A stretch of 64,000 nt of DNA from Paenibacillus sp. P25 (lineage in GTDB: Bacteria; Bacillota; Bacilli; Paenibacillales; NBRC-103111). The DNA lies in the NCBI GenBank assembly GCA_024704175.1, contig CP085629.1, positions 5,580,001-5,644,000 on the forward strand, read 5' to 3'. Below are positions 8,623-17,001 of this stretch, piece after piece (the first letter of the stretch is position 1; each line of letters opens with the position of its first letter). The position numbers and the translations under genes are program-made. The notes under the pieces were generated by a model. The model was not told the DNA's origin, ran no database searches, and saw only the letters and a list, made by a program, of their open reading frames with translations.

Positions 8623-8670
8623 CACATGTGAATCACATGTGCATCACATGTGATTCACATGTGATTCACA
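8623..8670. repeat. Array of 11-bp palindromic repeats CACATGTGNNN
   Basis: Four perfect CACATGTG palindromes start at 8623, 8634, 8645 and 8656, with a half copy at 8667. They are spaced exactly 11 bp, about one helical turn, and separated by AAT, CAT, ATT and ATT. The array lies immediately upstream of the minus-strand -10 of the putative antitoxin RNA, covering its spacer and -35 region, so it may be an operator array or replace a -35. Confidence 0.8.
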
Positions 8671-8984
8671 AATATAGCGTATATTCAACCACCGGCAGCA
8701 TCTGGCGGAGCCGGTTCGCAGAATCGGGAGCGGCATGGATAACGATTACCACAGGTTGGGCGACCGTCTACGCTGCTCTTAAGTCTCTCCTGACGCCGAT
8801 AAGCCGCCCCCTGTGGACGTAAGAGAGGGCAGCAGTAAAGGGAATAGCGGACGTTCTCGCGGACGCCAGAGGGGCGTTGCAGAGCGCGGATGAAACCGGG
8901 AAGAAGGCGTTTATTCCGGAGTTATTAACGAACACCGGCACGCGGAAGACTCAGCGTACCGGTAATTTTAGAGCTAGTGCTCCT
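8671..8984. other. Intergenic region without a supported gene
   Basis: I see no credible gene. There is an inverted repeat near 8770-8838 (GCTGCTC...CTCTC against GAGAG...GCAGC) and nothing else I can name. Confidence 0.4.
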
Positions 8985-9578
8985 TCAATCAAAATCATAA
9001 CGCTGCTCAAGCCATGGATCGCCATACATATGATACCCGTTCCGCTCCCAGAACCCGGGCTTATCCTTCGCCATAAATTCGATGCCGCGGAGCCACTTGG
9101 CGCTTTTCCAGAAGTAGAGATGCGGCACCACCGCGCGAACCGGATAGCCGTGCTCCGGCGACAGCAGCGTACCATTGTGGCGGATACCGAAGAAGGTCGT
9201 CTCCTTCAGGAAATCCTCCAGGGGCAGATTCGTGTTCCAGCCGTGCTCCGCATGCAGCATCACGAAATTGGCCTCGGGCTTCAGCTTTACCCGCTCCATC
9301 ACCGCCGCTACCGGCACGCCTTCCCATACGTTATCCAGCTTCGACCAGGTGGTCACGCAGTGAATGTCATTCTTGAACTCGCGCTTCGGCGGCGCCATGA
9401 ACTCCTTGTAGCTGAAGGTCACTTCCTCTTCCACCAGCCCGAAGACGCGCAGGTCCCATTTGCTCATATCGTTATAGTACGGCACGCCGCCGTAATGGAG
9501 CACCGGGAAGCCTTCCGTCAGCGTTTGGCCCGGGGGCACCCTGTCTTTCACACTGCCGGTTTGCTGCTCAAAAGCCAT
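8985..9578 (-). CDS. yuiH: Sulfite-oxidase-like molybdopterin oxidoreductase (YuiH-like)
   Basis: This 197-residue protein matches the short bacterial sulfite-oxidase-like family. It has FPVLHYGGVPYYNDMSKWDL near the N-terminus, the conserved Cys at about 74 in DIHCVTTWSKLDN that binds molybdopterin in this fold, and PEHGYPVRAVVPHLYFWKSA with WERNGYHMYGDPW near the C-terminus. No signal peptide or twin-Arg motif is visible, so it is probably cytoplasmic. The start was chosen downstream of GAAGGAGGAG; the open frame continues upstream without family similarity. The substrate is unknown. Confidence 0.85.
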   Translation of the reverse strand: MAFEQQTGSVKDRVPPGQTLTEGFPVLHYGGVPYYNDMSKWDLRVFGLVEEEVTFSYKEFMAPPKREFKNDIHCVTTWSKLDNVWEGVPVAAVMERVKLKPEANFVMLHAEHGWNTNLPLEDFLKETTFFGIRHNGTLLSPEHGYPVRAVVPHLYFWKSAKWLRGIEFMAKDKPGFWERNGYHMYGDPWLEQRYDFD

Positions 9579-9654
9579 GTTCCGCTCCTCCTTCATTTCT
9601 CGTTTTGCTGCTATTATTATAACCTTAAGCCGGGCAGCTCTTCCAACCCCGTCT

Positions 9655-10593
9655 TTAACGCTCTTGACTCCCTCTATCCAGAAGCTGTTCAACCAGCCGA
9701 TGCGACGCGAGGACCCGGTCCGCCCGGATCGAGCATCCTTCCGGCCGGTCAACATGCTCCAGAAAATGCCGGACGGCCCCGGCAAATCCGCGGCGTTCGA
9801 GGATCGTATCCCAGTCGCCGAACGACTGCAGCACCGGGTCGCTTCCCTTCTCATACAGCACCGCCTGCTCCATGCCGATCACTTCCGCCGACCGGCCGCT
9901 TCCGTGCAGCTCCAGTTTCTCCAGATCGGCACCGGCCCGTCGGATCATGCTGAACTGCCCGCTTCCCCGGCCGTCCCAGGTCAAGCTCCCGGCTCCGGCG
10001 AGCAGTCTTCCTTCCCCGTCCGTCCAGCGCCGGTAATCGGCCAGCTCGTAAGCATCCCCTCCGAGCCACAGCAGGAGATCGAGCATATGGATCAAATCAT
10101 CGTAAAGGGTGGTCTTCGCGTCATGTCTCTGCAGCCCGGTACGGTGTTTGCAGGTCGCGGCGAATTCGAATCCGCCCGCCTCCTCCAGCCATTCCTTCGC
10201 CTTCCTGTACATCGGGGCGAAACGCCGGTTGAAGCCGACCGCTAGAAGCGACCCCCGCTCCTCCGCATACCCGGCCATCCTCTCCGAAGCGCTGTAGTCG
10301 TAGGAGAGCGGCTTGTCCACGTAGACGTGGATTCCCTCCTTCAGACAGGCCATAACGATCTCTTCATGCGTTTCCGTCGGGCTGTGGACGAAGACCGCTT
10401 CGGGTCTTAGGCCCAGCGGCTCAGGCAGGGAATAACAGCGTTCCGTCCGGTACAGCCCGGCCAGCCGGTCTACCGTTTCCGCCGATCGGCTGGCGATGCC
10501 GGCGATCTCCACCTGAGGATTCGCCGTCAACAGCGGCAGATAAACCTTTTGGGCGATATCGCCCAGCCCGATGATCCCTATTCTTCTTGTCAT
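9655..10593 (-). CDS. Gfo/Idh/MocA-family oxidoreductase
   Basis: This 312-residue enzyme has an N-terminal Rossmann NAD(P) site (IGIIGLGDIAQKVYLPLL), SPTETHEEIVMACL, and the family's Lys-Pro pair (VYVDKPLS), then an alpha/beta C-terminal domain with the DLIHMLDLLLWL helix. It should reduce or oxidise a sugar or sugar-like polyol. It lies in the same direction as the molybdenum enzyme gene, 76 bases upstream of it, and may be cotranscribed. The substrate is not evident. Confidence 0.88.
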   Translation of the reverse strand: MTRRIGIIGLGDIAQKVYLPLLTANPQVEIAGIASRSAETVDRLAGLYRTERCYSLPEPLGLRPEAVFVHSPTETHEEIVMACLKEGIHVYVDKPLSYDYSASERMAGYAEERGSLLAVGFNRRFAPMYRKAKEWLEEAGGFEFAATCKHRTGLQRHDAKTTLYDDLIHMLDLLLWLGGDAYELADYRRWTDGEGRLLAGAGSLTWDGRGSGQFSMIRRAGADLEKLELHGSGRSAEVIGMEQAVLYEKGSDPVLQSFGDWDTILERRGFAGAVRHFLEHVDRPEGCSIRADRVLASHRLVEQLLDRGSQER

Positions 10594-10739
10594 ACCTCAC
10601 GATCCTCTCCGGCCAATGGCCTATTGCTTTAATAAAATTTTACAACCGCTTCCGAGTGAAGTGCTCTTCAAAGCCTGCCGGCCTTATGGTAAAATGTAAG
10701 TTAGGTTTTTCACAATCGCATTTCATCTGGGGGACCGCA

Positions 10740-11309
10740 ATGATGTCGAAAAGAAATACCCTGCTGCTGGCAGGGTCGGTTATAGTCTTTATCGTGCTGC
10801 TCTATGCAGCCTACCGTTTGGAGTCCACCGAATATTTGTACACGGCCAGCGCCCTGCCGATTCTGATCGTTCTCTTCCTGCCGGACATCAGCCGGAATCA
10901 ATACCTCGATTTGACCAAAAAGAATAGCGGCGTCCGGCTGGTTAAGCAGACTGAGGGGCAAGTGCCTCTCTTGTTCATCGACTTCGAGCCCGGAGCCATT
11001 TGGTGGAACTGCAGCAAGCTCTATTTGGATTTGAACCAATTGTCCCAAGCCGGGAAGGCCAAGCCTTCCGCCATGTCTTCCGCCTCTCTCTCCGTGCTGT
11101 CCTTCGACCTCTCGAACCACCCGCGCAAGATGGGCTGGGTCGGCATCGATCTGAAGCAGCTTGCGGAGCGGACACGCAGTCTTTCCTACACGACCGATGA
11201 GGTGACCCGGCTGGTCATTCGCATGAGCGACCTGGAAGAAACCGCTATGCGGATGATGACAACCGCCGGCACTCCCGCTTCCGAGAAAAGCAAAAGCCTG
11301 CAGGCTTAA
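10740..11309 (+). CDS. Conserved hypothetical membrane protein
   Basis: This 189-residue protein has two membrane segments near the N-terminus (about 8-26 and 33-51) and a soluble remainder without a motif I recognise. The start (ATGATG) is preceded by GGGGGA. It diverges from the oxidoreductase gene and ends at a strong terminator. No function can be assigned. Confidence 0.6.
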   Translation: MMSKRNTLLLAGSVIVFIVLLYAAYRLESTEYLYTASALPILIVLFLPDISRNQYLDLTKKNSGVRLVKQTEGQVPLLFIDFEPGAIWWNCSKLYLDLNQLSQAGKAKPSAMSSASLSVLSFDLSNHPRKMGWVGIDLKQLAERTRSLSYTTDEVTRLVIRMSDLEETAMRMMTTAGTPASEKSKSLQA

Positions 11310-11322
11310 GTACCGGCAATAG

Positions 11323-11352
11323 GCCGGCGGGACGAGTCCCGCCGGCTTTTTT
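11323..11352 (+). terminator. Rho-independent terminator
   Basis: The perfect stem GCCGGCGGGAC/GTCCCGCCGGC (two-base loop) is followed by TTTTTT. Confidence 0.95.
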
Positions 11353-11465
11353 CATTTGAATAAGAAAGTATAAGCTCTCCATAACTTATTGCTCGCATCA
11401 AACTTGATGAACGCGCTGATCCTTGTAAGACCAGGACGACGTAGCCGTTTATCCTGGTTTCCAGG

Positions 11466-12509
11466 TTACGCCGTCGTTTGCCCGGCCGCTCCCGTGGTAT
11501 AATAGCCGGCGGCCGCCTGAACCACCTGCTGCATCGGCAGATGATACGGGCATTTCTCCTCGCACAGCGGCTTCTCCTTACAGGGCTCGTACTCGGCACA
11601 AGCCAGGATTTTATCCTTCATTCGTTCATAGAATCCGTCGCCTTTCGGCAGCGGCCCGAACTTCTCGCGAACCCGGCTGGAAATCATCACGTCCGGGATG
11701 GTCACGCCGATCGGACAGGAGCAGTAGTTGCAGCGCCGGCAGTTATGGGTACCGAGCTCCAGCGCCAGCGCCTCCAGTTCTCTGCGCTCTTCGTCACCGA
11801 CTTCCTCCCGCATCGCGGCGAGGTTCTCCTTCACTTCCTCGACACTCACCATGCCCGATATCAGCGTATGCACATCCTGGCTGTACGGATAGCGGATCGC
11901 CTTGTCCACCGGCTGGATGAACCCGCCGGAGAGCGGCTTCATCGCCGTCTTGCCCATCCCCTGTCTCGTCGCCTCGGGAATGAGTTCCTGCAGCGCGAAC
12001 GGCTGAGCCAGATTCAAATGAAACAGCACCTGATCGAACTGCCCTTTGCTGATCCACTTGGCGAGCAGCTCCGGCCGGTGTCCCGTGATGCCGATATAGC
12101 GGACATAGCCCTTATTCTTCATCTCAAGCGCCGCGTAGTAGGCCCCATCTTCCTCCATTGCCGCTTTAAACTCATGAACATAGTTGACATAGTGAATCTG
12201 CAGCAGGTCGATGACATCCGTTTTCATGCGGTCAAGGCTGCGTTCGATCTCTTCCTTGGCGCTCTTGTAATCGCGTTTATTCGTCTTGGTAGCCAAAAAA
12301 TATTCCGAGCGGCGGTGCGAAATCGTCTCGCCGATAATTTCCTCCGAATTGCGGTAGCCTGCGGCGGTGTCGATGTAGTTGATTCCTTCGTCCAGCGCAT
12401 AATTCAGTGCAGCGCGAGCCTGCTCCAGCGGTACCCCGGGCAGGTTCATGGCGCCGAATCCGAGTGAAGATACCCGGTAACCCGTCTTTCCGAACAGCGT
12501 GTAGCGCAT
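11466..12509 (-). CDS. Aldo/keto reductase with C-terminal Fe-S cysteine clusters
   Basis: This roughly 347-residue protein has an AKR barrel with DEGINYIDTAAGY (Asp/Tyr of the active site), FLATKTNKRDY, DLLQIHYV and KPLSGGF, then a C-terminal extension with two Cys clusters (CRRCNYCSCPIG and CxxxPLCEEKCPYH) typical of the ferredoxin-like subgroup of AKRs. It probably passes electrons between NAD(P)H or another donor and a carbonyl substrate. I prefer the second ATG (12509) because GGAG sits 6 bases before it; the first ATG (12521) has its AAGGGAG directly adjacent. Confidence 0.88.
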   Translation of the reverse strand: MRYTLFGKTGYRVSSLGFGAMNLPGVPLEQARAALNYALDEGINYIDTAAGYRNSEEIIGETISHRRSEYFLATKTNKRDYKSAKEEIERSLDRMKTDVIDLLQIHYVNYVHEFKAAMEEDGAYYAALEMKNKGYVRYIGITGHRPELLAKWISKGQFDQVLFHLNLAQPFALQELIPEATRQGMGKTAMKPLSGGFIQPVDKAIRYPYSQDVHTLISGMVSVEEVKENLAAMREEVGDEERRELEALALELGTHNCRRCNYCSCPIGVTIPDVMISSRVREKFGPLPKGDGFYERMKDKILACAEYEPCKEKPLCEEKCPYHLPMQQVVQAAAGYYTTGAAGQTTA

Positions 12510-12640
12510 TCTTGTCTCCATCTCCCTTGGCCTTAAGTAAAATTCGGATAAAAGTCAAAAAGCCCATTACGAACATTATAGAGGAACAGGCCGAAAAATA
12601 ACAGCCTGCGCGTTCCTTCGCTTACAATGGTTGCAACTTC

Positions 12641-12674
12641 AAAAAGGCGCTGCGGTGCCCTTCCCCGCGCGCCT
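12641..12674 (-). terminator. Terminator downstream of rsgI
   Basis: On the minus strand the stem AAGGCGC/GCGCCTT with an 18-base loop is followed by TTTTTG, about 40 bases after the rsgI stop. Confidence 0.65.
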
Positions 12675-12712
12675 TGGATGAATCTTATGGTCATCCCGTC
12701 TCAATCGCCCGA

Positions 12713-14319
12713 CTAATCTTCTTTCTTCGATTTGCTTCCGGACCCTTGGGATTTGTCCTCGGCCTGTTTGGCCTTCTCGTTGTCTTTGTCCGGTTGCTCC
12801 CTCTTCGGATCCTCTTTCTTCGCGTTATCCTTAGAGGGATCATCCTTTTTTCCGGCATCATCCGCCTTCTTCGAGTCCTGCTTCGAATCTTGTTTCGAAT
12901 CCTGCTTTGGATCCGTATTCTTCTTTGTATCTTCTTTTATCTGGTCGTCGGAGCGCCGGGCATCGTCGCTCCGGCGCTCTTCATCTCGCTGTTTGTCGGT
13001 ATCCTGTTTTTGTCCGCTGTCTTTCTTCTTGTCATCATTTGCATTCCGGTCGTCATTCCTGCCGTTTCCGGGGCGGTCATCCTGATTATCCCCGGGACGG
13101 CCGGTACCAGGAACGGTTGTTCCTGGTTTGGTGTTCGAGCCCGGATGAGCGGTGCCGCCGGTGGGCGGCGACGTTGTCTTTTTATCGCCGGAACCGCCCG
13201 TATTCTTGTTGTTGTCTTTCCCGTCGTCTTTGCTTTGCCGTTCTTGGTGTTATCCTTGCCGTTATCTTTATTATCGTCTTTGTTACCGTTCTTACCGTTA
13301 TCCTTGCTGTTATCTTTGCTGTTATCTTTGTTGTTGTCTTTGCCGTTATTCTTGCCGTTGTTGTTATTGCTATTGTTCCCGTTCACGCCCGTGCCGCTGC
13401 CCGGTTTTTTCGTATCGGACTTGCCTGCGCCGTTCTGGTTGTTTTTGCCGGAGTCCTTGTTCTTCTTTTGCTCCTCCAGCTTTTTATCCAAGTCTCCGTT
13501 CTTCTCCTCTTGCACCAGCCGCTTGAGCGTCTCCTTGGCGGGCAGACGGTCAGGCTGGATCAGCTCCGCCACTTCCGGCATTTGCTTGGAGAGCTGCAGC
13601 ACCGATTCCTTCTTCAGCTCGTCGATCGTAATCGGAGTGCCGCTGTTCTTCGCGTTCAAATACACCGTATACTTGCCCGTCGACAGGTTGTTCTCGCTGG
13701 CCGCTTCCCTTACTTCCTTGGGCGCCGCGAAAGCGGCCACCTGGTAGGAATCAACCTGGTTCGGATGCGTCTCCTGGATGTGCTTCGTCACCTGCTGCTT
13801 CAGCTTTTCGGCGATCTGGGCGTCGTTGATCTGTCCGTTGTCTTTCACTGCGGTACTGGCGATGACAATTTCGGCTTCGCCTTTGGCCAGCGCTTTCTGC
13901 TCCGCCTTATCCAGCAGCTTCGCCGTCACCTGCTCGAGCGTCTGATTCTTATAATCCACCGCATCGATCAGCCGCATGCCGTCTTCATTGAGTCCCCGCG
14001 ACTCAAGTACGGTTTCTTTAATATCAATACCCATCTCGACGCTGGGATTGATGTCCATCGATATGTATGCGACCACTTCCGGGCTTCCAAGCCTGCCGTT
14101 AAAACTGGCAAAGAGCACAATGCAGAACACGACGGCTGCAGCAAGCGCAGATTTTGCGGCCACGGATGGACTGCGCCAATGGATTCCGGCCTCGGCATAC
14201 ACGATTTCCTCACCGATCTCGCAGGTGCGTTTTTTTCGAGGAACCCGCTCAAACTTGCCGTCCGGCCGCATCACGATGATGCTCTTGCCCGTGATGTCCA
14301 TTACAATCCCTTTATTCAT
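12713..14319 (-). CDS. rsgI: Anti-sigma-I factor RsgI-like, long charged tail (frameshifted)
   Basis: It begins MNKGIVMDITGKSIIVMRPD, the RsgI N-terminal domain that binds SigI, followed by one membrane segment (ALAAAVVFCIVLFASF, about residues 60-76), the extracytoplasmic RsgI domain (VVAYISMDINPSVEMGID onward) and a very long tail of Lys/Asp/Asn/Gln repeats. A single-base deletion near 13228 breaks the frame; reading across it gives a tail that stays lysine-, aspartate- and glutamine-rich and ends ...SKSKKED at 12713, about 535 residues in all. The tail carries no recognisable carbohydrate-binding module, unlike clostridial RsgI proteins. The start overlaps the sigI stop as ATGA. Confidence 0.85.
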
Positions 14320-15124
14320 TCGCGGCCCCCCTTCTTCTTCCAACTCTTCTTTAATATGCAGGTAATCCCTAAGATACGGATAGGGTCCGTTGTAAATCAG
14401 TGCAACGGCAATAATGAACTTGCGGTTGCGTTCGAGCGTTTTGCGCGACACCTCCACCTGATCGAGCAGCTCCTTGATCGGCAAAGATGCGTTTGGTCAG
14501 CATGGCACGCATCAATTCGACATCATTCGACAATTTCATCGCAATACCGAACAGTGCCTGCCGGGAGTCGTCATGCTTGGGGGAAGCCTCTACGAGATCG
14601 GCAAACTGAATGCCGAACTCTTGTAAAGTGGAGTTCAAATCCAATATTTCGCTGCGTCGTTCCTCCATTCCTTTTTGCTTTTCATATTGTTCGATGGCCT
14701 GGTGAATTTCAATGGGGTTGACGATGTTGTCTTCCTCATCCTCCACCTCGAATGTGCTGTAAGGAATTTGCTGCGAAAAGCGCTGTTCCTTACGGACATA
14801 GTCAATCAGACGCCGGCGGATCACCTGTTCGGCGAAGCCGAGAAACGAGCGTCCCGCTTGCGGCGAATATTGATTGATGGCCTCATTAAACGCGGCGAGA
14901 GCAATGCTGAATTCATCATCGCGCGCCGGATCAACGTATCGTTTACAGAATCGGCTCGTCACCTTGGCCACATAGGGCTGATAGTCCGTGATGAACTGGT
15001 TCCGAAGCCGCAGATCACCTTCTTGTATTCGAATAACAGCCTGTTCCGGTGTTTGCGAATTGGCTGGATCGGGGTGGTGAGACTGGCGTTTCCCTAAGAA
15101 CTTCTTGAATAAAACGAGCAGCAA
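14316..15124 (-). CDS. sigI: RNA polymerase sigma-I factor (two frameshifts)
   Basis: The sequence follows Bacillus SigI: NQFITDYQPYVAKVTSRFCK, region 2 with DDEFSIALAAFNEAINQY, FAEQVIRRRLIDYVRKE, and a C-terminal helix-turn-helix LPIKELLDQVEVSRKTLERN. Two apparent single-base insertions, near 14487 (extra T) and in the G6 run near 14325-14335, break the frame. Correcting the second makes sigI end in an ATGA overlap with rsgI, as expected. The TTG at 15124 with GAGGTGG five bases upstream is preferred over the GTG at 15133. SigI serves heat and envelope stress or polysaccharide responses in related bacteria. Confidence 0.85.
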
Positions 15125-15147
15125 TCGTTCCACCTCACACTAAATTT

Positions 15148-15176
15148 TTCGCTGAGCTTACAGCAATTACGGGGGT
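15148..15176 (-). promoter_or_regulatory. Candidate SigI-type (autoregulatory) promoter
   Basis: On the minus strand an ACCCCC (15171-15176) lies 19 bases before CGAA (15148-15151), immediately upstream of sigI. ACCCCC/CGAA are the reported -35/-10 features of SigI promoters; the spacing here should be compared with known ones. Confidence 0.5.
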
Positions 15177-15540
15177 TGCCTTACCCGGGACAACGGGATT
15201 TTCATGGGTTTTCTTACCAGGACAAACGACTGCGCGTCCTTGACTTCCAAGGACCAGCGCATTTATCAAGGCCCTTGCGAAGCTTTAAGCCCCCGAATAC
15301 TTATAAAGTCTTATCAACCTAAATGATCCGGCATGTCTGCTTGTCCCTTCCGGGCAAATAAAAAGGTCCCTTCCTTGTCGCCGGCGCCGGCATGCGGCGG
15401 GCCGAAGCAGACAAGCTCTGCGTGCTTTTGCAGCCTGCAGGGCCGGAGGCGGGCCGCAGGTTGTTATGGCGGCATGGAGCCCAGGCTTCGGACGAATGCG
15501 ATAAGGTTAGGGACTTGTAATCAGGTCAAGCGGCTTCAGC
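15177..15540. other. Intergenic region without a supported gene
   Basis: This is a GC-rich stretch with several short inverted repeats (for example GCTTGTC near 15338 against GACAAGC near 15410). I see no coding frame with a ribosome site. Confidence 0.4.
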
Positions 15541-15969
15541 CTAGGAACGGCCGCGCAGCGTCTTCTTATTCTTCAGCCTGTCGCGTCGTTTGCTTAATAC
15601 GTTCAAACGCTTGATCAGTTGATTCTCCCATTCGGTATCTCCCATTTCTTTGGATACCATGAGCAGGTCGAGTGCCATATCAATCTGGTCGCGAACGACC
15701 TCGAGCGGATCTTCATTCTCGTGATTCACGCAATTCTCGAACATTTCGGCTTGGTCGCGGCTCTCCACGTATTCTTGAAAATCCACTTCAAGCGCGCCGT
15801 CCCCGTGCGCATATTCGGCCAATATTTCGTATTCGTTCTCCACCAGATGATGCACCTGCACCCGGTGACACACCGGACAAAACAAAAGAGGCACATTGTG
15901 GATTTGTGTTCGGATATGTTTCAATGTTCCTTTGGTTCCAAGCATACTCGCTCCGCAGCAAAAGCTCAT
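15541..15969 (-). CDS. Conserved hypothetical protein with Cys pairs
   Basis: This 142-residue protein has an N-terminal CC (residues 4-5) and a CPVC at about 31-34, suggesting a small zinc site, followed by an acidic helical region and a basic C-terminus. GGGAGGCG precedes the ATG. I recognise the general look of Paenibacillus small zinc-ribbon proteins but no named family. It is monocistronic. Confidence 0.65.
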   Translation of the reverse strand: MSFCCGASMLGTKGTLKHIRTQIHNVPLLFCPVCHRVQVHHLVENEYEILAEYAHGDGALEVDFQEYVESRDQAEMFENCVNHENEDPLEVVRDQIDMALDLLMVSKEMGDTEWENQLIKRLNVLSKRRDRLKNKKTLRGRS

Positions 15970-16503
15970 TGATCTCGCCTCCCGTTCTAAACAAGCAGGG
16001 CTTGTTGCATTCTTTTATATCGTATTCCGCATTATTCGTAAAGTTGACGAATGGGATAAAGGTAAGACGCTGATATCGCTATCCCGAACTTATTCGACTT
16101 CGAAGCCCAAAAATCCTCTTTTTTCGCCCAAAAATCAGCTGTTAAATGTTCCCTTCGGCTTATCTGGCGGTAAGTCCCGGGGAGGATGTATAATCGCTCC
16201 TCTTTCTGCAGAATCTGTAAAGACCGCGCCTGGGAACCGGATAAAAATTTGCTTCCGGACCCGGGCTGAGCCGTATTCTAAACCGCATCCGGCCGGCATA
16301 AAGTAAATTAAACGAATCGGCGGCGGTACGTAAACCGGTAATTTCCGGCTATCCGCCCGCCGCCATGCGTGAACGGCCGCCCGGCGGAGCCTTACGGCTC
16401 CCGGCGGCTTGGAAGCGGAATGCGATCAATCCGCGCCGCGACCCCTCCCGCGCGCAGTCGGATTTTTCGCTCTATCCTGCCTTGGGAAGGGGTGACGACC
16501 TGC
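15970..16503. other. Intergenic region without a supported gene
   Basis: No coding region has a plausible start and composition. The stretch contains divergent promoter space for its two neighbours, with a TATAAT-like GTATAATC near 16188. Confidence 0.4.
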
Positions 16504-16716
16504 ATGAAGATGATTCCGATCAGCTCAAAGAAAAATCCTTTTATCGAGTATGACGACGAGGCCTTGCAAATACATATTCAGTACCATACGGGCCAGACCT
16601 TCACCTGCAGCGGAGTGAACGAAGACCAGGTGCGGCTGATTCTGCAATCCTCCAACCCTTACGACATGATCGTCAAGATGACGGCGAGCAAGACCGGAAT
16701 CCCTCCCGAAGCCTGA
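16504..16716 (+). CDS. Small KTSC-like domain protein
   Basis: This 70-residue protein begins MKMIPISSKKNPFIEYD and contains LQIHIQYHTGQTFTCSGV, a short beta-rich layout resembling KTSC domains (ISS...I.YD...L.I.F..G..Y...GV). GGGGTGA lies upstream of the ATG. The match is by eye and tentative. A function cannot be given. Confidence 0.5.
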   Translation: MKMIPISSKKNPFIEYDDEALQIHIQYHTGQTFTCSGVNEDQVRLILQSSNPYDMIVKMTASKTGIPPEA

Positions 16717-17001
16717 GCGTCCCGGCCGCGTATCCATGAAATCCCTGTACCCAGGAATATTCAAATTCTTCTTAATCTCCATCCGCCTCCCGGCCAGCTG
16801 TCCATTGAACGACAGGCACCGCCGCTGTGATACGGATCGGAGATTCTTTTTTTGTCCGTATAGGCCTTCCCCAAAAAGGAAATGATAGATTCATAGAATG
16901 AAAATCAGCGCCGGAATCCGTTTTCATTCATTTTCATAGATTGACCGGCCTGGCATAAACAGGTACTCTTAAAACAGGAAGCAACCTGGATAGAAAAGGA
17001 T

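Noticed and set aside
8623..8670. CRISPR-like short repeat array
   Set aside because: The units are 11 bp with 3-bp spacers; this is a palindromic operator-like array, with no cas genes and no unique spacers.
8556..8822. Open frame across the palindromic repeat array
   Set aside because: It translates the repeats into a His/Cys-rich peptide, has no ribosome site and crosses the presumed regulatory region.
12937..14484. SigI C-terminus fused in frame to RsgI
   Set aside because: The fusion disappears if one G is removed from a six-G run, giving the usual ATGA overlap of sigI and rsgI; a real fusion of sigma and anti-sigma factors is unlikely.
12674..14721. Very long open frames on the plus strand opposite rsgI and sigI
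   Set aside because: They mirror the Lys/Asp/Asn repeats of rsgI (giving Leu/Val/Phe repeats), have no ribosome site, and the minus strand encodes clear sigI/rsgI domains.
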